From: Acidobacteriota bacterium
GTDB taxonomy: Bacteria > Acidobacteriota > Terriglobia > Terriglobales > Acidobacteriaceae
Direction: 5' to 3'
Length of the DNA: 64,000 bases
Assembly: GCA_003225055.1 (NCBI GenBank)
Contig: QIAU01000126.1
Span: forward strand, 32,805-96,804
Shown: positions 8,980 to 17,939 of the stretch, one piece after another
Layout: every line of letters begins with the position of its first letter
How positions within the stretch are numbered: the first letter of the stretch is position 1
The notes under the pieces: generated by a model
Seen by the model: the letters and a program-made list of their open reading frames with translations, nothing else
Databases searched by the model: none
Told to the model about the DNA's origin: nothing
Position numbers and translations under genes: made by a program

Positions 8980-10086
8980 ATGAAAAAGCGTTTTCCCCTA
9001 TTTCTAATTGCCTGCCTCGCGGCCGTGCCCGCCGTCTTGAGCGCGGATTCGGTGGTGGTGGAGGAGATCATTGCCCGGGTCAACACCCAGATCATTACCC
9101 GCTCCGAGTATCTCCGCGAAAAAGAACAGCTCAAGCAGGAGGTGCAGCAGCAGGAGCCAGGCAACGCCGACAAGGCCTATGCCGAGCGGGAAAAGGACGT
9201 GCTGCGCGGGCTGATTGACCAAGATTTGTTGCTGGACAAAGGCAAGGACCTGGGAATCACGGCGGATACCGACCTGATTAAGAGGCTGGACGAGATTCGC
9301 AAGCAGATGAACCTGGAGTCCATGGAAGATCTGGAAAAGGCAGCGCAGGTGCAGGGCGTTTCCTTTGAAGACTTCAAGCAGAACCTGCGCAACAGCATCA
9401 TCACCCAGAAGGTGATTGGGCAGGAAGTCGGGTCCCACATCCAGGTTACTAAGGAAGAAGAACAGAAATTTTATGATCAGCACAAAGACGAGTTGCAGCA
9501 GCCTGAAACAGTTCGCCTAAGCGAAATTCTGATATCGACGCAGAAGGCAGTGCCGGGCGACAAGGCTGCCCCGGCTGATCCCGACGCCCAGCAACTCGCC
9601 GCCGCCGAGGCAAAAGCGAAAGATCTCCTCGATCAGATTCAGAAGGGCGCAAGTTTTGAGGATGTCGCGAAGAAGAATTCGGATGGTCCTACGGCGGCGC
9701 AAGGCGGGGACCTGGGCGAATTCAAGCGCGGCGTGCTATCCAAGGAACTGGAAGACAAAACCTTTGCCATGAAGCCGGGCGAGGTGTCCGAGGTGATTCG
9801 CACCAAGCAGGGGTTTGTAATTCTGAAGGTTACTGAGCACGCGCAGGCAGGCGTGCCACCACTAAAAGACGTCGCGCCCAAGGTTCAAGAAGCTCTTTAC
9901 ATGCAGAAGCTCCAGCCGGCCTTGCGCGAGTACCTGAGCAAGCTTCGCGAGGACGCATTCATCGACGTCAAGGGGGGCTACGTTGACACCGGCGCCAGCG
10001 CCAAGCAAACCAAGCCGGTCGAAACCACCGTCAAGGAAGCATCTGCTAAGAAACTCAAAAAGAAGAAGAAGTTCGGCCTGTTTTAG
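8980..10086 (+). CDS. SurA-like periplasmic peptidyl-prolyl isomerase/chaperone
   Basis: Predicted to fold or escort outer-membrane proteins in the periplasm. The 368-residue protein has a signal peptide (PLFLIACLAAVPAVLSA), a SurA N-terminal helical domain (about 24-160, beginning VNTQIITRSEY) and one parvulin-type PPIC domain (about 172-285). That domain is recognisable by LSEILIS, the DVAKKNSDGP-to-GGDLGEF stretch, and the closing QGFVILKV. The tail is lysine-rich (KKLKKKKKFGLF). E. coli SurA has two parvulin domains; only one is seen here. No classical ribosome binding site precedes the ATG. The next gene, a YhaM-like nuclease, follows 77 bases later on the same strand. Confidence 0.9.
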   Translation: MKKRFPLFLIACLAAVPAVLSADSVVVEEIIARVNTQIITRSEYLREKEQLKQEVQQQEPGNADKAYAEREKDVLRGLIDQDLLLDKGKDLGITADTDLIKRLDEIRKQMNLESMEDLEKAAQVQGVSFEDFKQNLRNSIITQKVIGQEVGSHIQVTKEEEQKFYDQHKDELQQPETVRLSEILISTQKAVPGDKAAPADPDAQQLAAAEAKAKDLLDQIQKGASFEDVAKKNSDGPTAAQGGDLGEFKRGVLSKELEDKTFAMKPGEVSEVIRTKQGFVILKVTEHAQAGVPPLKDVAPKVQEALYMQKLQPALREYLSKLREDAFIDVKGGYVDTGASAKQTKPVETTVKEASAKKLKKKKKFGLF

Positions 10087-10163
10087 TTTAAGCTGAGCAC
10101 AAATGGGGAACCTGCCAGGGGATTCAGTCCTGCGCCCGCATTCCCCGCCCGACGTGAACAGGC

Positions 10164-11276
10164 ATGAAGGACTTCTACATCTCCGACGCCCCCCAGAACG
10201 AAAACAAGGTCATTACCTCCAGTTTCGTGGTTGCCGTCAAGCAGGTGAAGCCGCGGAAGACGGGTGAACCTTACTTGGCGCTAACGCTTGCCGATCGCAG
10301 CGGTCAAATTGAAGCCAAGATGTGGGACAACGTGGAATCCTGCATCGACGCTTTCGAGCAGGATGAGTTCATCAAAGTCAAAGGCCTGATCAACAAGTAC
10401 AACCATCGCTTTCAGCTCACCATTCACAAGCTGCGCCGGCTGCAGGAATCGGAAATCGATTATTCCGATTACCTGCCCAAGACCACCAAAGACATTGATG
10501 AGTTGTGGAAGAAATTAGGCGAATTCGTGGCCAGCTTCCGGGACCCATACCTCAAGGCGCTTATTCAGGCCTTCATGGCCGACCCGGAAATTGCCGACGC
10601 GTATCGCTCGGCCCCAGCAGCCAAGGCGCTGCACCATGCCTACATCGGCGGACTGCTGGATCACGTGGTCTCGCTGCTTCAATCCTGCGATCTGGTTTGC
10701 CGCAATTACCGGCACATCAACCGCGATCTGCTGCTGGCGGGGGCTTTCTTGCACGATATTGGAAAAATCCACGAGCTGACCTATAACCGCACCTTCTCTT
10801 ACACCACGCGTGGGCAGTTGCTCGGGCATATGATCATCGAGTTAGAGATGCTGCAATCTAAGGTGCAACTGGTGCCGAATTTTCCACCGCAGCTGAAAAC
10901 CCTGCTCGAGCACCTGATCATCAGTCATCACGGACAGTATGAGTTTGGCTCGCCGAAGTTGCCCATGTTTCCCGAAGCGCTCATGCTGCACTATCTCGAC
11001 GATCTCGATTCCAAAATGGAAAGCATGCGGGCACACTTCGACCGTGAGGCGGGGCAGGAAAATCCCTGGACCAGCTACAACGGGTCACTGGGTCGCCCGT
11101 TGTTGAACTCGAGCAAATTCCTGCTTCAGGCCGGCACGCGAGTAGGTCCGGTCGGCGAGAAGCACGCTGCTGCAACGCCGGCAGAGACACCGACTGTGTC
11201 TGGCTTGGAGCCGAGCAACGGCAATCAAGGTGTTGCCGCGGCGGCTGCATCGCCTGCACCCGCCGAAAAGAAGTAG
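10164..11276 (+). CDS. YhaM-like 3'-to-5' exoribonuclease (OB-fold plus HD domain)
   Basis: A 370-residue protein with an N-terminal OB-fold nucleic-acid-binding domain (about 15-95, including LALTLADRSGQIEAKMWDN). An HD metal-dependent domain follows (about 155-300), with HHAYIGGLLDH near residue 157 and HDIGK near residue 197. This domain order matches the YhaM/CBF1 family, which shortens RNA or single-stranded DNA from the 3' end. The last 50 residues are alanine/proline-rich and low-complexity. It follows the SurA-like gene by 77 bases and may be cotranscribed with it. Cytoplasmic. Confidence 0.9.
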   Translation: MKDFYISDAPQNENKVITSSFVVAVKQVKPRKTGEPYLALTLADRSGQIEAKMWDNVESCIDAFEQDEFIKVKGLINKYNHRFQLTIHKLRRLQESEIDYSDYLPKTTKDIDELWKKLGEFVASFRDPYLKALIQAFMADPEIADAYRSAPAAKALHHAYIGGLLDHVVSLLQSCDLVCRNYRHINRDLLLAGAFLHDIGKIHELTYNRTFSYTTRGQLLGHMIIELEMLQSKVQLVPNFPPQLKTLLEHLIISHHGQYEFGSPKLPMFPEALMLHYLDDLDSKMESMRAHFDREAGQENPWTSYNGSLGRPLLNSSKFLLQAGTRVGPVGEKHAAATPAETPTVSGLEPSNGNQGVAAAAASPAPAEKK

Positions 11277-11347
11277 TTCATTGGTTAACCCTTAGCCACT
11301 TGTTTGCCTGTAGATTAGGGTCTGAAAATCATATAGAGGAGGTCTGT

Positions 11348-12007
11348 GTGCACTCGCGTTGGATTGCAATCGCAATTGTTCTTTATCTGTCGTTGGCTCT
11401 GATTGCTTGCAGTAATAAACCATCGGAGACACCCGGCAATACGGAAAACCCTCCTGCCGGCGCAAACAAAGCCGAGAAGGAAAAGAAAGAAGCGGCCAAG
11501 CCTCTGGTTGTGCCGGCCGGCGCGATGATCACGGTTCGCCTCAGACAGGCAGTCGGTTCGAAGATCAGTCAGCCGGGACAATCGTTTTCTGCAACCGTAG
11601 CCGCTCCGGTTGAAGTCGACGGTAAGGTGGTGATTCCGTCCGGCGCTAGTGCGACGGGCACGGTTGTAGATGCCAAACCTCTCGGCCGGTTCAAAGGTGG
11701 CGCCGTTCTTCGGCTCAAGCTGGATTCCGTTGAGGTGAAGGGGAAAGAGCACCAAGTCGAGACTTCTGCGTTGGTTCGTTCGGCGAAAGGCAAGGGTAAA
11801 CGTACGGCCGTAATGGCCGGGGGCGGAGCCGGACTCGGCGCCCTGATCGGCGGCCTGGCAGGTGGCGGTAAGGGAGCCGCTATCGGAGCCCTGGCGGGAG
11901 GTGGTGCGGGCACCGCGGGCGCTGCTTTCACCGGGAGCAAAGACATTGTCCTGCCCGCCGAGTCCGCTCTGAGCTTCAAGTTGGAGCAGCCGCTGGAAAT
12001 CAGGTAG
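11348..12007 (+). CDS. lipoprotein with glycine-zipper segment
   Basis: A 219-residue predicted lipoprotein. The GTG at 11348 is chosen because GAGGAGG lies 5-12 bases upstream and because it yields a compact signal ending in LALIAC, a lipobox with the acylated cysteine at residue 21. The mature part starts with a charged, low-complexity linker. A beta-rich domain follows (PAGAMITVRLRQ onward) that resembles those in TrbI/VirB10-like or SH3-like proteins, though I would not assign it. A glycine/alanine zipper covers about 158-195 (GGGAGLGALIGGLAGGG), of the type that inserts in or packs against membranes. Function unknown; likely anchored to a membrane facing the periplasm. Confidence 0.8.
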   Translation: MHSRWIAIAIVLYLSLALIACSNKPSETPGNTENPPAGANKAEKEKKEAAKPLVVPAGAMITVRLRQAVGSKISQPGQSFSATVAAPVEVDGKVVIPSGASATGTVVDAKPLGRFKGGAVLRLKLDSVEVKGKEHQVETSALVRSAKGKGKRTAVMAGGGAGLGALIGGLAGGGKGAAIGALAGGGAGTAGAAFTGSKDIVLPAESALSFKLEQPLEIR

Positions 12008-12174
12008 CAGTTTCCGGTCTCAGTGCTTGGTTCGCGGTTCCCCGGTTCGCAGTGCTGAGACTGAACCTTTAAACGAATCGACCGGCCCCCGCAAGGTAGA
12101 ATAGGTTCATTTCGGGCGGTCTGGCTTGCTTGAAGGTGCTGAGAACTGACCACCGAGGACGGAGCACTGATCCG

Positions 12175-12900
12175 ATGCTGGATTTCTCTCGCTTTAGCTT
12201 CCTGACCTTCGACTGTTACGGCACTCTCATTGACTGGGAGAGCGGCATCTTCTCCGCCCTGCGGCCGATCTTGTCGGCTCATCGAAAGTCTCTCGACGAT
12301 GCTCGCCTTCTGGAAGTGTACGGTGAACTGGAGGCGCAGGCGGAAAAGGGATCTTTTCGCAGCTATCGCGAAGTTTTGCAGTGCGTCGTGCGCGGGTTTG
12401 GCCAGAAGCTGGGGTTCACGCCCACCCGTGCCGAGGAACGCTCCTTGCCAGGGTCATTGCAACATTGGAAACCGTGGCCCGATACAGTCGCGGCCCTGCA
12501 ACAGCTCAAGGCGAGGTATCGGCTGGCCATCGTCTCGAATGTGGACGACGACCTGTTCACCCCGACCGCAAGGCAGTTGCAGGTTCAATTTGATCAGGTC
12601 ATCACCGCTCAACAGGCGCAATGCTACAAACCTTCTCTCGGTGTTTTCCAGCTGGCATTAAAGCGAATTGGCGCCTCGCCTGAGCAATTGCTCCATGTCG
12701 GGCAAAGCATCTATCACGATGTGCTCCCGGCGCAGTCGATGGGCATGAGCACGGTGTGGGTGAATCGACCGTCGCCGCGGGTAGGAATAGGAGCGGTTAA
12801 GCGTGCGTCGGGGCTGCCTGACTTGGAGGTTCCCAATCTGGCTGCCCTCGCTACCGCCGTAGGGGCAGGCCCGCGAGGGCGGGCGCCCTCGCGGTCATAA
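12175..12900 (+). CDS. HAD-superfamily hydrolase, haloacid-dehalogenase-like
   Basis: A 241-residue hydrolase. Motif I is FDCYGTLID with the nucleophile aspartate at residue 13. Motif II is in AIVSNVDDD, and the lysine and acidic motifs follow in QCYKPSLGVF and HVGQSIYHDV. The arrangement resembles (S)-2-haloacid dehalogenase and related phosphatases. The substrate cannot be told from sequence. ATG 12175 is preferred to an upstream in-frame start because it directly opens the fold and has GGAG about 10 bases ahead. The last codons (GPRGRAPSRS) lie within a perfect inverted repeat and look like recently acquired tail sequence. Confidence 0.87.
   Translation: MLDFSRFSFLTFDCYGTLIDWESGIFSALRPILSAHRKSLDDARLLEVYGELEAQAEKGSFRSYREVLQCVVRGFGQKLGFTPTRAEERSLPGSLQHWKPWPDTVAALQQLKARYRLAIVSNVDDDLFTPTARQLQVQFDQVITAQQAQCYKPSLGVFQLALKRIGASPEQLLHVGQSIYHDVLPAQSMGMSTVWVNRPSPRVGIGAVKRASGLPDLEVPNLAALATAVGAGPRGRAPSRS
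12871..12894. repeat. perfect 10-bp inverted repeat overlapping the 3' end of the HAD gene
   Basis: CCGCGAGGGC (12871-12880), a GGGC loop, then GCCCTCGCGG (12885-12894). It sits in the last codons of the HAD gene, just before the convergent response-regulator gene. It has no T-run, so it is either a bidirectional hairpin ending or a palindromic repeat insertion that extended the reading frame. Confidence 0.8.
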
Positions 12901-12911
12901 AGGGTTCTCCC

Positions 12912-13574
12912 TTACGCGCTGGCGGGAAGGCTCACGATTTTCTTCCGGATCGCGTAAGTTACGAGCTGGGCCTTGTTGTGGATGTCGAGCTTCCTCATGA
13001 GGTTGAACTTGTGCGCCTCCACGGTCTTGGCGCTCAAGCCGAGGATGTCGGCAATCTTCTTTACAGAATTCCCTTCTGCCAGCAGCTTGATAACCTCACG
13101 CTCACGAGGTGTAAGGACGGAATCGGATTTTGTCCGTCCCTCGCGCCCGTTGAGGCGGAGCTCTTCCACCACTTTCCCCAGCACACGCGCGCTGAAGTAG
13201 TTTCCGCCGTGATAGACCTCGCGCACCGCGCCGAACAGTTCCGGCACGGGGGTATCTTTCAGGACATATCCCGAGGCGCCTGCCCGGAAGCACTCCATCA
13301 TGTAATCTTCGTCTTCGTACATGGTCAGGAAGACGATCTTGGTTGCCGGAGCTTCCTTCTTCATCATCCGGACAGCATCGAAGGAGGACAGCCCGGACAT
13401 GCCAATGTCCATGAGAACGATGTCGGGGCGGAGCTCACGAACCTTGGCTAGGGCCTCGGAAGCATCTCCCGCTTCCGCAACCACCTCAAAATCCTGCTCT
13501 CCCTGGAGCAGCCGGCTCACCCCCTGCCGGAGCAGAACGTGGTCGTCCACGACTAGGCATCTGATTTTGTTCAT
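12912..13574 (-). CDS. NarL/FixJ-type response regulator
   Basis: A 220-residue two-domain regulator. The receiver domain (1-120) has the acidic pair DD at 10-11, phosphoacceptor Asp56 in VLMDIGMSG and the lysine in YVLKDTP. The LuxR-type helix-turn-helix (about 150-210) has LTPREREVIKLLAEG and the recognition helix region SAKTVEAHKFNLMRKL. ATG 13574 is preferred to an upstream in-frame start because it begins exactly at the receiver fold. No histidine kinase gene is adjacent, so its partner is elsewhere. It is divergent from aroC with about 250 bases between the starts. Confidence 0.93.
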   Translation of the reverse strand: MNKIRCLVVDDHVLLRQGVSRLLQGEQDFEVVAEAGDASEALAKVRELRPDIVLMDIGMSGLSSFDAVRMMKKEAPATKIVFLTMYEDEDYMMECFRAGASGYVLKDTPVPELFGAVREVYHGGNYFSARVLGKVVEELRLNGREGRTKSDSVLTPREREVIKLLAEGNSVKKIADILGLSAKTVEAHKFNLMRKLDIHNKAQLVTYAIRKKIVSLPASA

Positions 13575-13823
13575 ACCTGCACACCTTAAGTAAAAAAGTA
13601 TTAAACCGCGCGCGAGCAAATTAGACAGGCCAGAGGGACTTTAGAAGTGGCAGCCTAGCGAGCAGAACGGCTGGGAACGACAAGTTAATTCACTCTACTC
13701 TTGTCTTTTATTTTACCCATTTTGCCTCGCAGGTGCTACTGCCAAGTGTTCGATGTGTTCGATGAGGGGGATGGGGCGCCCCTGCAGTTTTTTCAGTCCT
13801 ATCAGATACAATCCAAGATTTAC

Positions 13824-14999
13824 ATGCTGCGCTACTTCACGACTGGGGAGTCCCACGGCGAGGCGCTGGTGGCCGTGTTGTCCGGGTTGCCAGCCGGCCT
13901 CAAAGTCGACCAGGGGTTTTTGGATCGTGAACTCTGGAGACGCCAGCAGGGTTATGGCCGCGGCGGACGCATGAAGATCGAGCGCGATACCGCCCACATT
14001 CTGTCCGGCGTACGACAGGGAATGACGATCGGATCGCCCATCTCTATCTTGCTGGAAAACAAGGACTGGAAGAATTGGCAGGAATCGCTTCCGGTCGGCA
14101 AAGGGGATCTAACAAAGCATAAGCGGGTAGCATCGCCGCGACCCGGACACGCTGATCTGGCAGGGGCCCTCAAGTACAACTTTCCTGAGGCTCGCTATGT
14201 ATTGGAACGTGCCTCAGCCCGTGAGTCGGCGGCACGGGTTGCCATTGGTGCTGTGGCGAAATTGTTCCTGCACGAGCTCGGCATTGAGGTGCTGAGTCAC
14301 GTGATTGCGGTCGGGGCGGCAACGATTGGTGATAAAGAAATTCCCTGGGAGCAGATCGGGCCGCTCGCCGTCCGGGAAGAGATCTTGCTCAGTTGCGCCG
14401 ATCCGCAAGCCGAGCAGCGGATGAAAGAGGAAGTCGACAAGGTTCTGAAAACCGGGGATTCGGTGGGTGGGGTTTTCGAAGTCGTGGCTCACGGTGTTCC
14501 GCCGGGACTCGGCACGTACGCGCAATGGGACGAGCGGTTGGATGCGCTGCTGGCCGGAGCCGTCATGTCGCTGCAGGCAGTTAAAGCCGTGGAGATCGGA
14601 GTGGGAGTAGCGGCGGCGAGTTCCCCGGGCTCGGCGGTGCATGATGAAATAGGTTACGAGAAGGCGTCTGGGTTTTCGGGATTCACGCGCTCGCGGAATC
14701 ATGCTGGCGGAATTGAAGGTGGCGTTTCCAACGGCGAGGAAATCCGGCTGCGCGGCTACCTGAAACCGATTTCAACCTTGCGCCGTCCGCTTCAGTCGGT
14801 TGAATTCGCCACCCGCGAGCCGGTGAAAGCTGCCTATGAACGATCCGATGTTTGCGTGGTGCCGGCAGCCGGAGTCGCGGCCGAAGCTATGGTCGCGTTG
14901 ACCCTGGCCCGCTGCGCGCTGGAGAAATTCGGCGGCGATTCTATGGGAGAGACTCGGCGCAACTTTCAAGGTTACTGCCAGCAGATAAAGAACTACTAG
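13824..14999 (+). CDS. aroC: chorismate synthase
   Basis: Last step of the shikimate pathway, turning 5-enolpyruvylshikimate-3-phosphate into chorismate with reduced FMN. The 391-residue length is normal. Signatures are GESHGEALV near the start, RPGHADLAGALKY, the ERASARESAARVAIG stretch, and SRNHAGGIEGG with RGYLKPISTL in the C-terminal part. ATG 13824 is chosen because the family starts at M-L-R-Y-F-T/S-x-GESHG; the open frame continues upstream without homology. The stop is directly followed by the def start codon, so the two are probably translationally coupled. Confidence 0.97.
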   Translation: MLRYFTTGESHGEALVAVLSGLPAGLKVDQGFLDRELWRRQQGYGRGGRMKIERDTAHILSGVRQGMTIGSPISILLENKDWKNWQESLPVGKGDLTKHKRVASPRPGHADLAGALKYNFPEARYVLERASARESAARVAIGAVAKLFLHELGIEVLSHVIAVGAATIGDKEIPWEQIGPLAVREEILLSCADPQAEQRMKEEVDKVLKTGDSVGGVFEVVAHGVPPGLGTYAQWDERLDALLAGAVMSLQAVKAVEIGVGVAAASSPGSAVHDEIGYEKASGFSGFTRSRNHAGGIEGGVSNGEEIRLRGYLKPISTLRRPLQSVEFATREPVKAAYERSDVCVVPAAGVAAEAMVALTLARCALEKFGGDSMGETRRNFQGYCQQIKNY

Positions 15000-15509
15000 A
15001 TGATCTATCCCATCGTTAAGTTTGGCGATCCTGTTTTGGAGAGACCGGCTGCGGCTGTCAAGGTCTTCGACGACGAGTTGGAGAAACTGGTCGAGGACAT
15101 GTTCGAATCTATGTATGCAGCTCATGGAGTAGGATTAGCCGCGCCGCAGATCGGTATCTCCAAACGGCTGGCTGTCGTGGATGTCACGTTTAAGGAAGAC
15201 CCAAACGCCAAGCTGGTGCTGGTAAATCCGGAAATCATTCACAGCGAAGGACGGCAAAGCCAGAATGAAGGCTGCTTGAGCATCCCGGAGTTCCGCGAAC
15301 CGGTAGCTCGCCCTCGTCGGGTCACAGTCCGGGCTCAGGATGTGCACGGCAATCTTTTCGAAAAAACTGGCGAGGACCTATTGGCCCGCGCCTTGCTGCA
15401 CGAGACCGATCATCTCAATGGCAAGCTCTACATCAGCCACCTGAGCGCCCTGAAACGCGATCTGATGAAGCGCAAGATCCGCAAGCTAATGAAGGCCGGA
15501 CAATGGTGA
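15000..15509 (+). CDS. def: peptide deformylase
   Basis: Removes the formyl group from the N-terminal methionine of new proteins. At 169 residues it has all three family motifs: GVGLAAPQIG (about 41-50), EGCLSIPEF (the metal-binding Cys, about 90) and LLHETDHLNG (the HEXXH metal site, about 132-141). The start codon immediately follows the aroC stop. It is followed by fmt, the enzyme that adds the formyl group, and by rsmB, a common bacterial arrangement. Confidence 0.97.
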   Translation: MIYPIVKFGDPVLERPAAAVKVFDDELEKLVEDMFESMYAAHGVGLAAPQIGISKRLAVVDVTFKEDPNAKLVLVNPEIIHSEGRQSQNEGCLSIPEFREPVARPRRVTVRAQDVHGNLFEKTGEDLLARALLHETDHLNGKLYISHLSALKRDLMKRKIRKLMKAGQW

Positions 15510-15522
15510 TGAGTGGCCATCC

Positions 15523-15548
15523 TTATCTTGAGCTGTTATCTTGAGCGC
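15523..15548. repeat. imperfect 13-mer tandem repeat between def and fmt
   Basis: TTATCTTGAGCTG is followed at once by TTATCTTGAGCGC, 11 of 13 bases identical. It lies in the 89-base def-fmt spacer. Confidence 0.8.
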
Positions 15549-15598
15549 AGCGCAGGCCGCCTGCATTTCTCCAGCGCCGGTCTGAAACCCACCGAGCC

Positions 15599-16525
15599 AT
15601 GAACCTCGTTTTCTGCGGCACACCGCGCTTCGCTGTCCCCACGCTGAAAAAGCTGGTGGAAGCCGGATTCACGGTCCACCTCGTCGTCACGCAGCCGGAC
15701 AGGCCGCGCGGGCGCGGGCTTGAGCTGGCTCCTTCCGCGGTCAAGGAATGTGCGCTGGATTTGGCCCTGCCAATCCTTCAACCCGACAAAATCAGGAACA
15801 ATGAACAGTTCCGAAATCAGCTCGCTGAGTTGAAGCCGGACGCTGTCATCGTCGTGGGCTATGGGCGCATCATTCCGCAGTGGATGATTGACCTGCCGCC
15901 GCTGGGCAACATCAACCTGCACGCGTCGCTTCTGCCGAAGTACCGTGGTGCGGCGCCCCTCCAGTGGGCGATTGCATCGGGCGAGACGGTCACCGGCGTG
16001 ACCAGCATGCGCATCGATGCCGGCCTCGACACCGGCGAAATCTTGCTGCAGAAGGAAATTCCAATCGCTGCGAACGACACGACAGAAACACTGGCTCCTC
16101 ATCTGGCGACGGTCGGAGCCGACCTGATGGTCGAGACGCTGAGGGGGCTAGACGCGGGAACAATTGAGCCAAGGCCGCAGGATCAGTCGAAAGCCACCCT
16201 CGCGCCGATTCTCAAGAAGGAAGATGGCTTGATCGATTTCCAACGCTCGGCCATCGAGACTGTCAACCGCTTGCGTGGGTTCCAGCCATGGCCGGGGGCT
16301 TACACGAAATTCCGTGGCAAGAGCCTGGCAGTGGTTGCGGCAAAATCGTCGGCTGTGTCTGCTCCCCTCGGCGAAATCAGGTTACAAGGAGAGCGAGTGT
16401 TCGTCGGCTGCGGCGCCAATACTTCGCTGGAGCTGCTGGAAGTCCAGCTGGCGGGCAAGAAGCGAATGTCGGCGCGCGATTTTCTGCACGGTTATCATCT
16501 AACCTCCGGTGAACGGCTGGGATAG
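15599..16525 (+). CDS. fmt: methionyl-tRNA formyltransferase
   Basis: Formylates initiator Met-tRNA using 10-formyltetrahydrofolate. The 308 residues form an N-terminal formyltransferase fold starting NLVFCGTPRFA. The folate-binding/active-site stretch NLHASLLPKYRGAAPLQW follows (about 102-119), with catalytic Asn, His and, further on, Asp in SMRIDAGLDTGE. A C-terminal tRNA-binding OB-like domain begins about residue 205. Second enzyme gene of the def-fmt-rsmB group, on the same strand with short spacers. Confidence 0.97.
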   Translation: MNLVFCGTPRFAVPTLKKLVEAGFTVHLVVTQPDRPRGRGLELAPSAVKECALDLALPILQPDKIRNNEQFRNQLAELKPDAVIVVGYGRIIPQWMIDLPPLGNINLHASLLPKYRGAAPLQWAIASGETVTGVTSMRIDAGLDTGEILLQKEIPIAANDTTETLAPHLATVGADLMVETLRGLDAGTIEPRPQDQSKATLAPILKKEDGLIDFQRSAIETVNRLRGFQPWPGAYTKFRGKSLAVVAAKSSAVSAPLGEIRLQGERVFVGCGANTSLELLEVQLAGKKRMSARDFLHGYHLTSGERLG

Positions 16526-16582
16526 ACTCACGACGACAATTTTGTGGGGACGGATCTCTGACCCGCTTCCACAGGCATAACT

Positions 16583-17923
16583 ATGATTTCTGTTTCCCCG
16601 GCTCGCGCTGCCGCTTTCGACATCCTTCTCCGAATCGAAGAGCAAGACGCCTACGCTTCCGAACTACTGCACGCGGCGCACTATAAGAAGCTGTCGTCAG
16701 CCGACCGTGGATTAATGACCGAACTCGTGATGGGAGTTCTACGCTGGCGGTCGGTTCTAGATGGCACGATCTCCCAGGCGTCGTCCCAGAAAATCCAGAG
16801 ACTCGATCGCGAAGTGCTCACCGCGCTGCGCATGGCCGTGTATCAAATGCGCTGGCTGGAGCGGATACCCGCGCGGGCGGCGATCCACGAAAGCGTGGAA
16901 CTCGTGAAGCGAGCCCACAAGCGATCAGCGGCACCTTTTGTCAACGCGGTGCTGCGCAAGTCGGACGTCAAGCCACGGCCACCGTCCACTTCGGAAGCCG
17001 GTTCGCCGAAAGAACTTGCTTCGCAGTATGCTCATCCCGAATGGCTTGTCGAGCGATGGATCAAGGAGTTCGGCATCGAGAGCACTCGCCTAATTTGTCA
17101 GCACGATCAGGAGATTCCACCAACGACCATTCGCCTGCGTGTTCAAGATGCAGAAAGGCAACTGCAAGAAAAAGGGATTCGATTATCGCCGGGTTTGCTG
17201 CTGCGGTCGGCGCGCCGCATGGAATCGGGAGATGTCATCCAGACGCAGATTCGCGGCGAGGGCCCGATCAGGATTCAGGACGAAGCCTCGCAATTAGTTG
17301 CAACCCTCGTGGGAACCGGCTCGAGGATTCTCGACTGCTGCGCTGCTCCTGGAGGCAAGACCTCGATATTGGCTGACCGCAATCCAAACGGCAGGCTCAT
17401 CGCAGCTGAACTGCATCTGCACCGCGCTCGCTTGCTGCGCACGCTAGTTCGTGCAGCCAATGTGACCGTCGTGGCTGCGGATGCGCGCCAGCTCCCTTTA
17501 CGCACCGAGTTTGATCGCGTGCTCGCCGACGTGCCGTGTTCCGGGACTGGAACCCTGGCGCGGAATCCGGAAATCAAGTGGCGCCTGAAACCCGAAGACC
17601 TGCAAGATCTGCAAGCAAGGCAGAGGGCCATTCTCACGTCGGCGTTGTCGCGAGTCGCTTCTGGTGGCAGGCTGGTTTATTCCACCTGTTCCCTCGAGCA
17701 AGAGGAAAATGAGAGCGTGGTCGAGCAAGCTCTAGCGCAAGACAAGTCATTTCGTCTGCTCGGCTGTCGCCAGGAACTAGAAAGACTCGAGGAGCAAGGC
17801 GAACTGGTTTGGAAGGACCTCGGTTCACTTATCAGGGGGCGGTATCTCCGCACGATTCCTGGCAGGCATCCCTGCGATGGATTTTTTACTGCAATCCTCG
17901 AAAGAAAGGCGCCCAGCGATTGA
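16583..17923 (+). CDS. rsmB: 16S rRNA m5C967 methyltransferase
   Basis: Methylates cytosine 967 of 16S rRNA using S-adenosylmethionine. The 446-residue protein has an N-terminal NusB-like RNA-binding domain (about 1-140, with AAFDILLRIEEQ and ALRMAVYQMRWLE) and a C-terminal Rossmann methyltransferase. SAM-binding DCCAAPGGKTS is near residue 250, and the two catalytic cysteine motifs are DVPCSGTGTL (about 317) and VYSTCSLEQEEN (about 366). It ends 17 bases from the convergent PASTA gene. Confidence 0.95.
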   Translation: MISVSPARAAAFDILLRIEEQDAYASELLHAAHYKKLSSADRGLMTELVMGVLRWRSVLDGTISQASSQKIQRLDREVLTALRMAVYQMRWLERIPARAAIHESVELVKRAHKRSAAPFVNAVLRKSDVKPRPPSTSEAGSPKELASQYAHPEWLVERWIKEFGIESTRLICQHDQEIPPTTIRLRVQDAERQLQEKGIRLSPGLLLRSARRMESGDVIQTQIRGEGPIRIQDEASQLVATLVGTGSRILDCCAAPGGKTSILADRNPNGRLIAAELHLHRARLLRTLVRAANVTVVAADARQLPLRTEFDRVLADVPCSGTGTLARNPEIKWRLKPEDLQDLQARQRAILTSALSRVASGGRLVYSTCSLEQEENESVVEQALAQDKSFRLLGCRQELERLEEQGELVWKDLGSLIRGRYLRTIPGRHPCDGFFTAILERKAPSD

Positions 17924-17939
17924 CGCAGGTGCGCACGGA

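Noticed and set aside
12017..12061. GTCTCAG/CTGAGAC inverted repeat after the glycine-zipper lipoprotein as a terminator
   Set aside because: A loop of about 30 bases and no T-run make it unconvincing.
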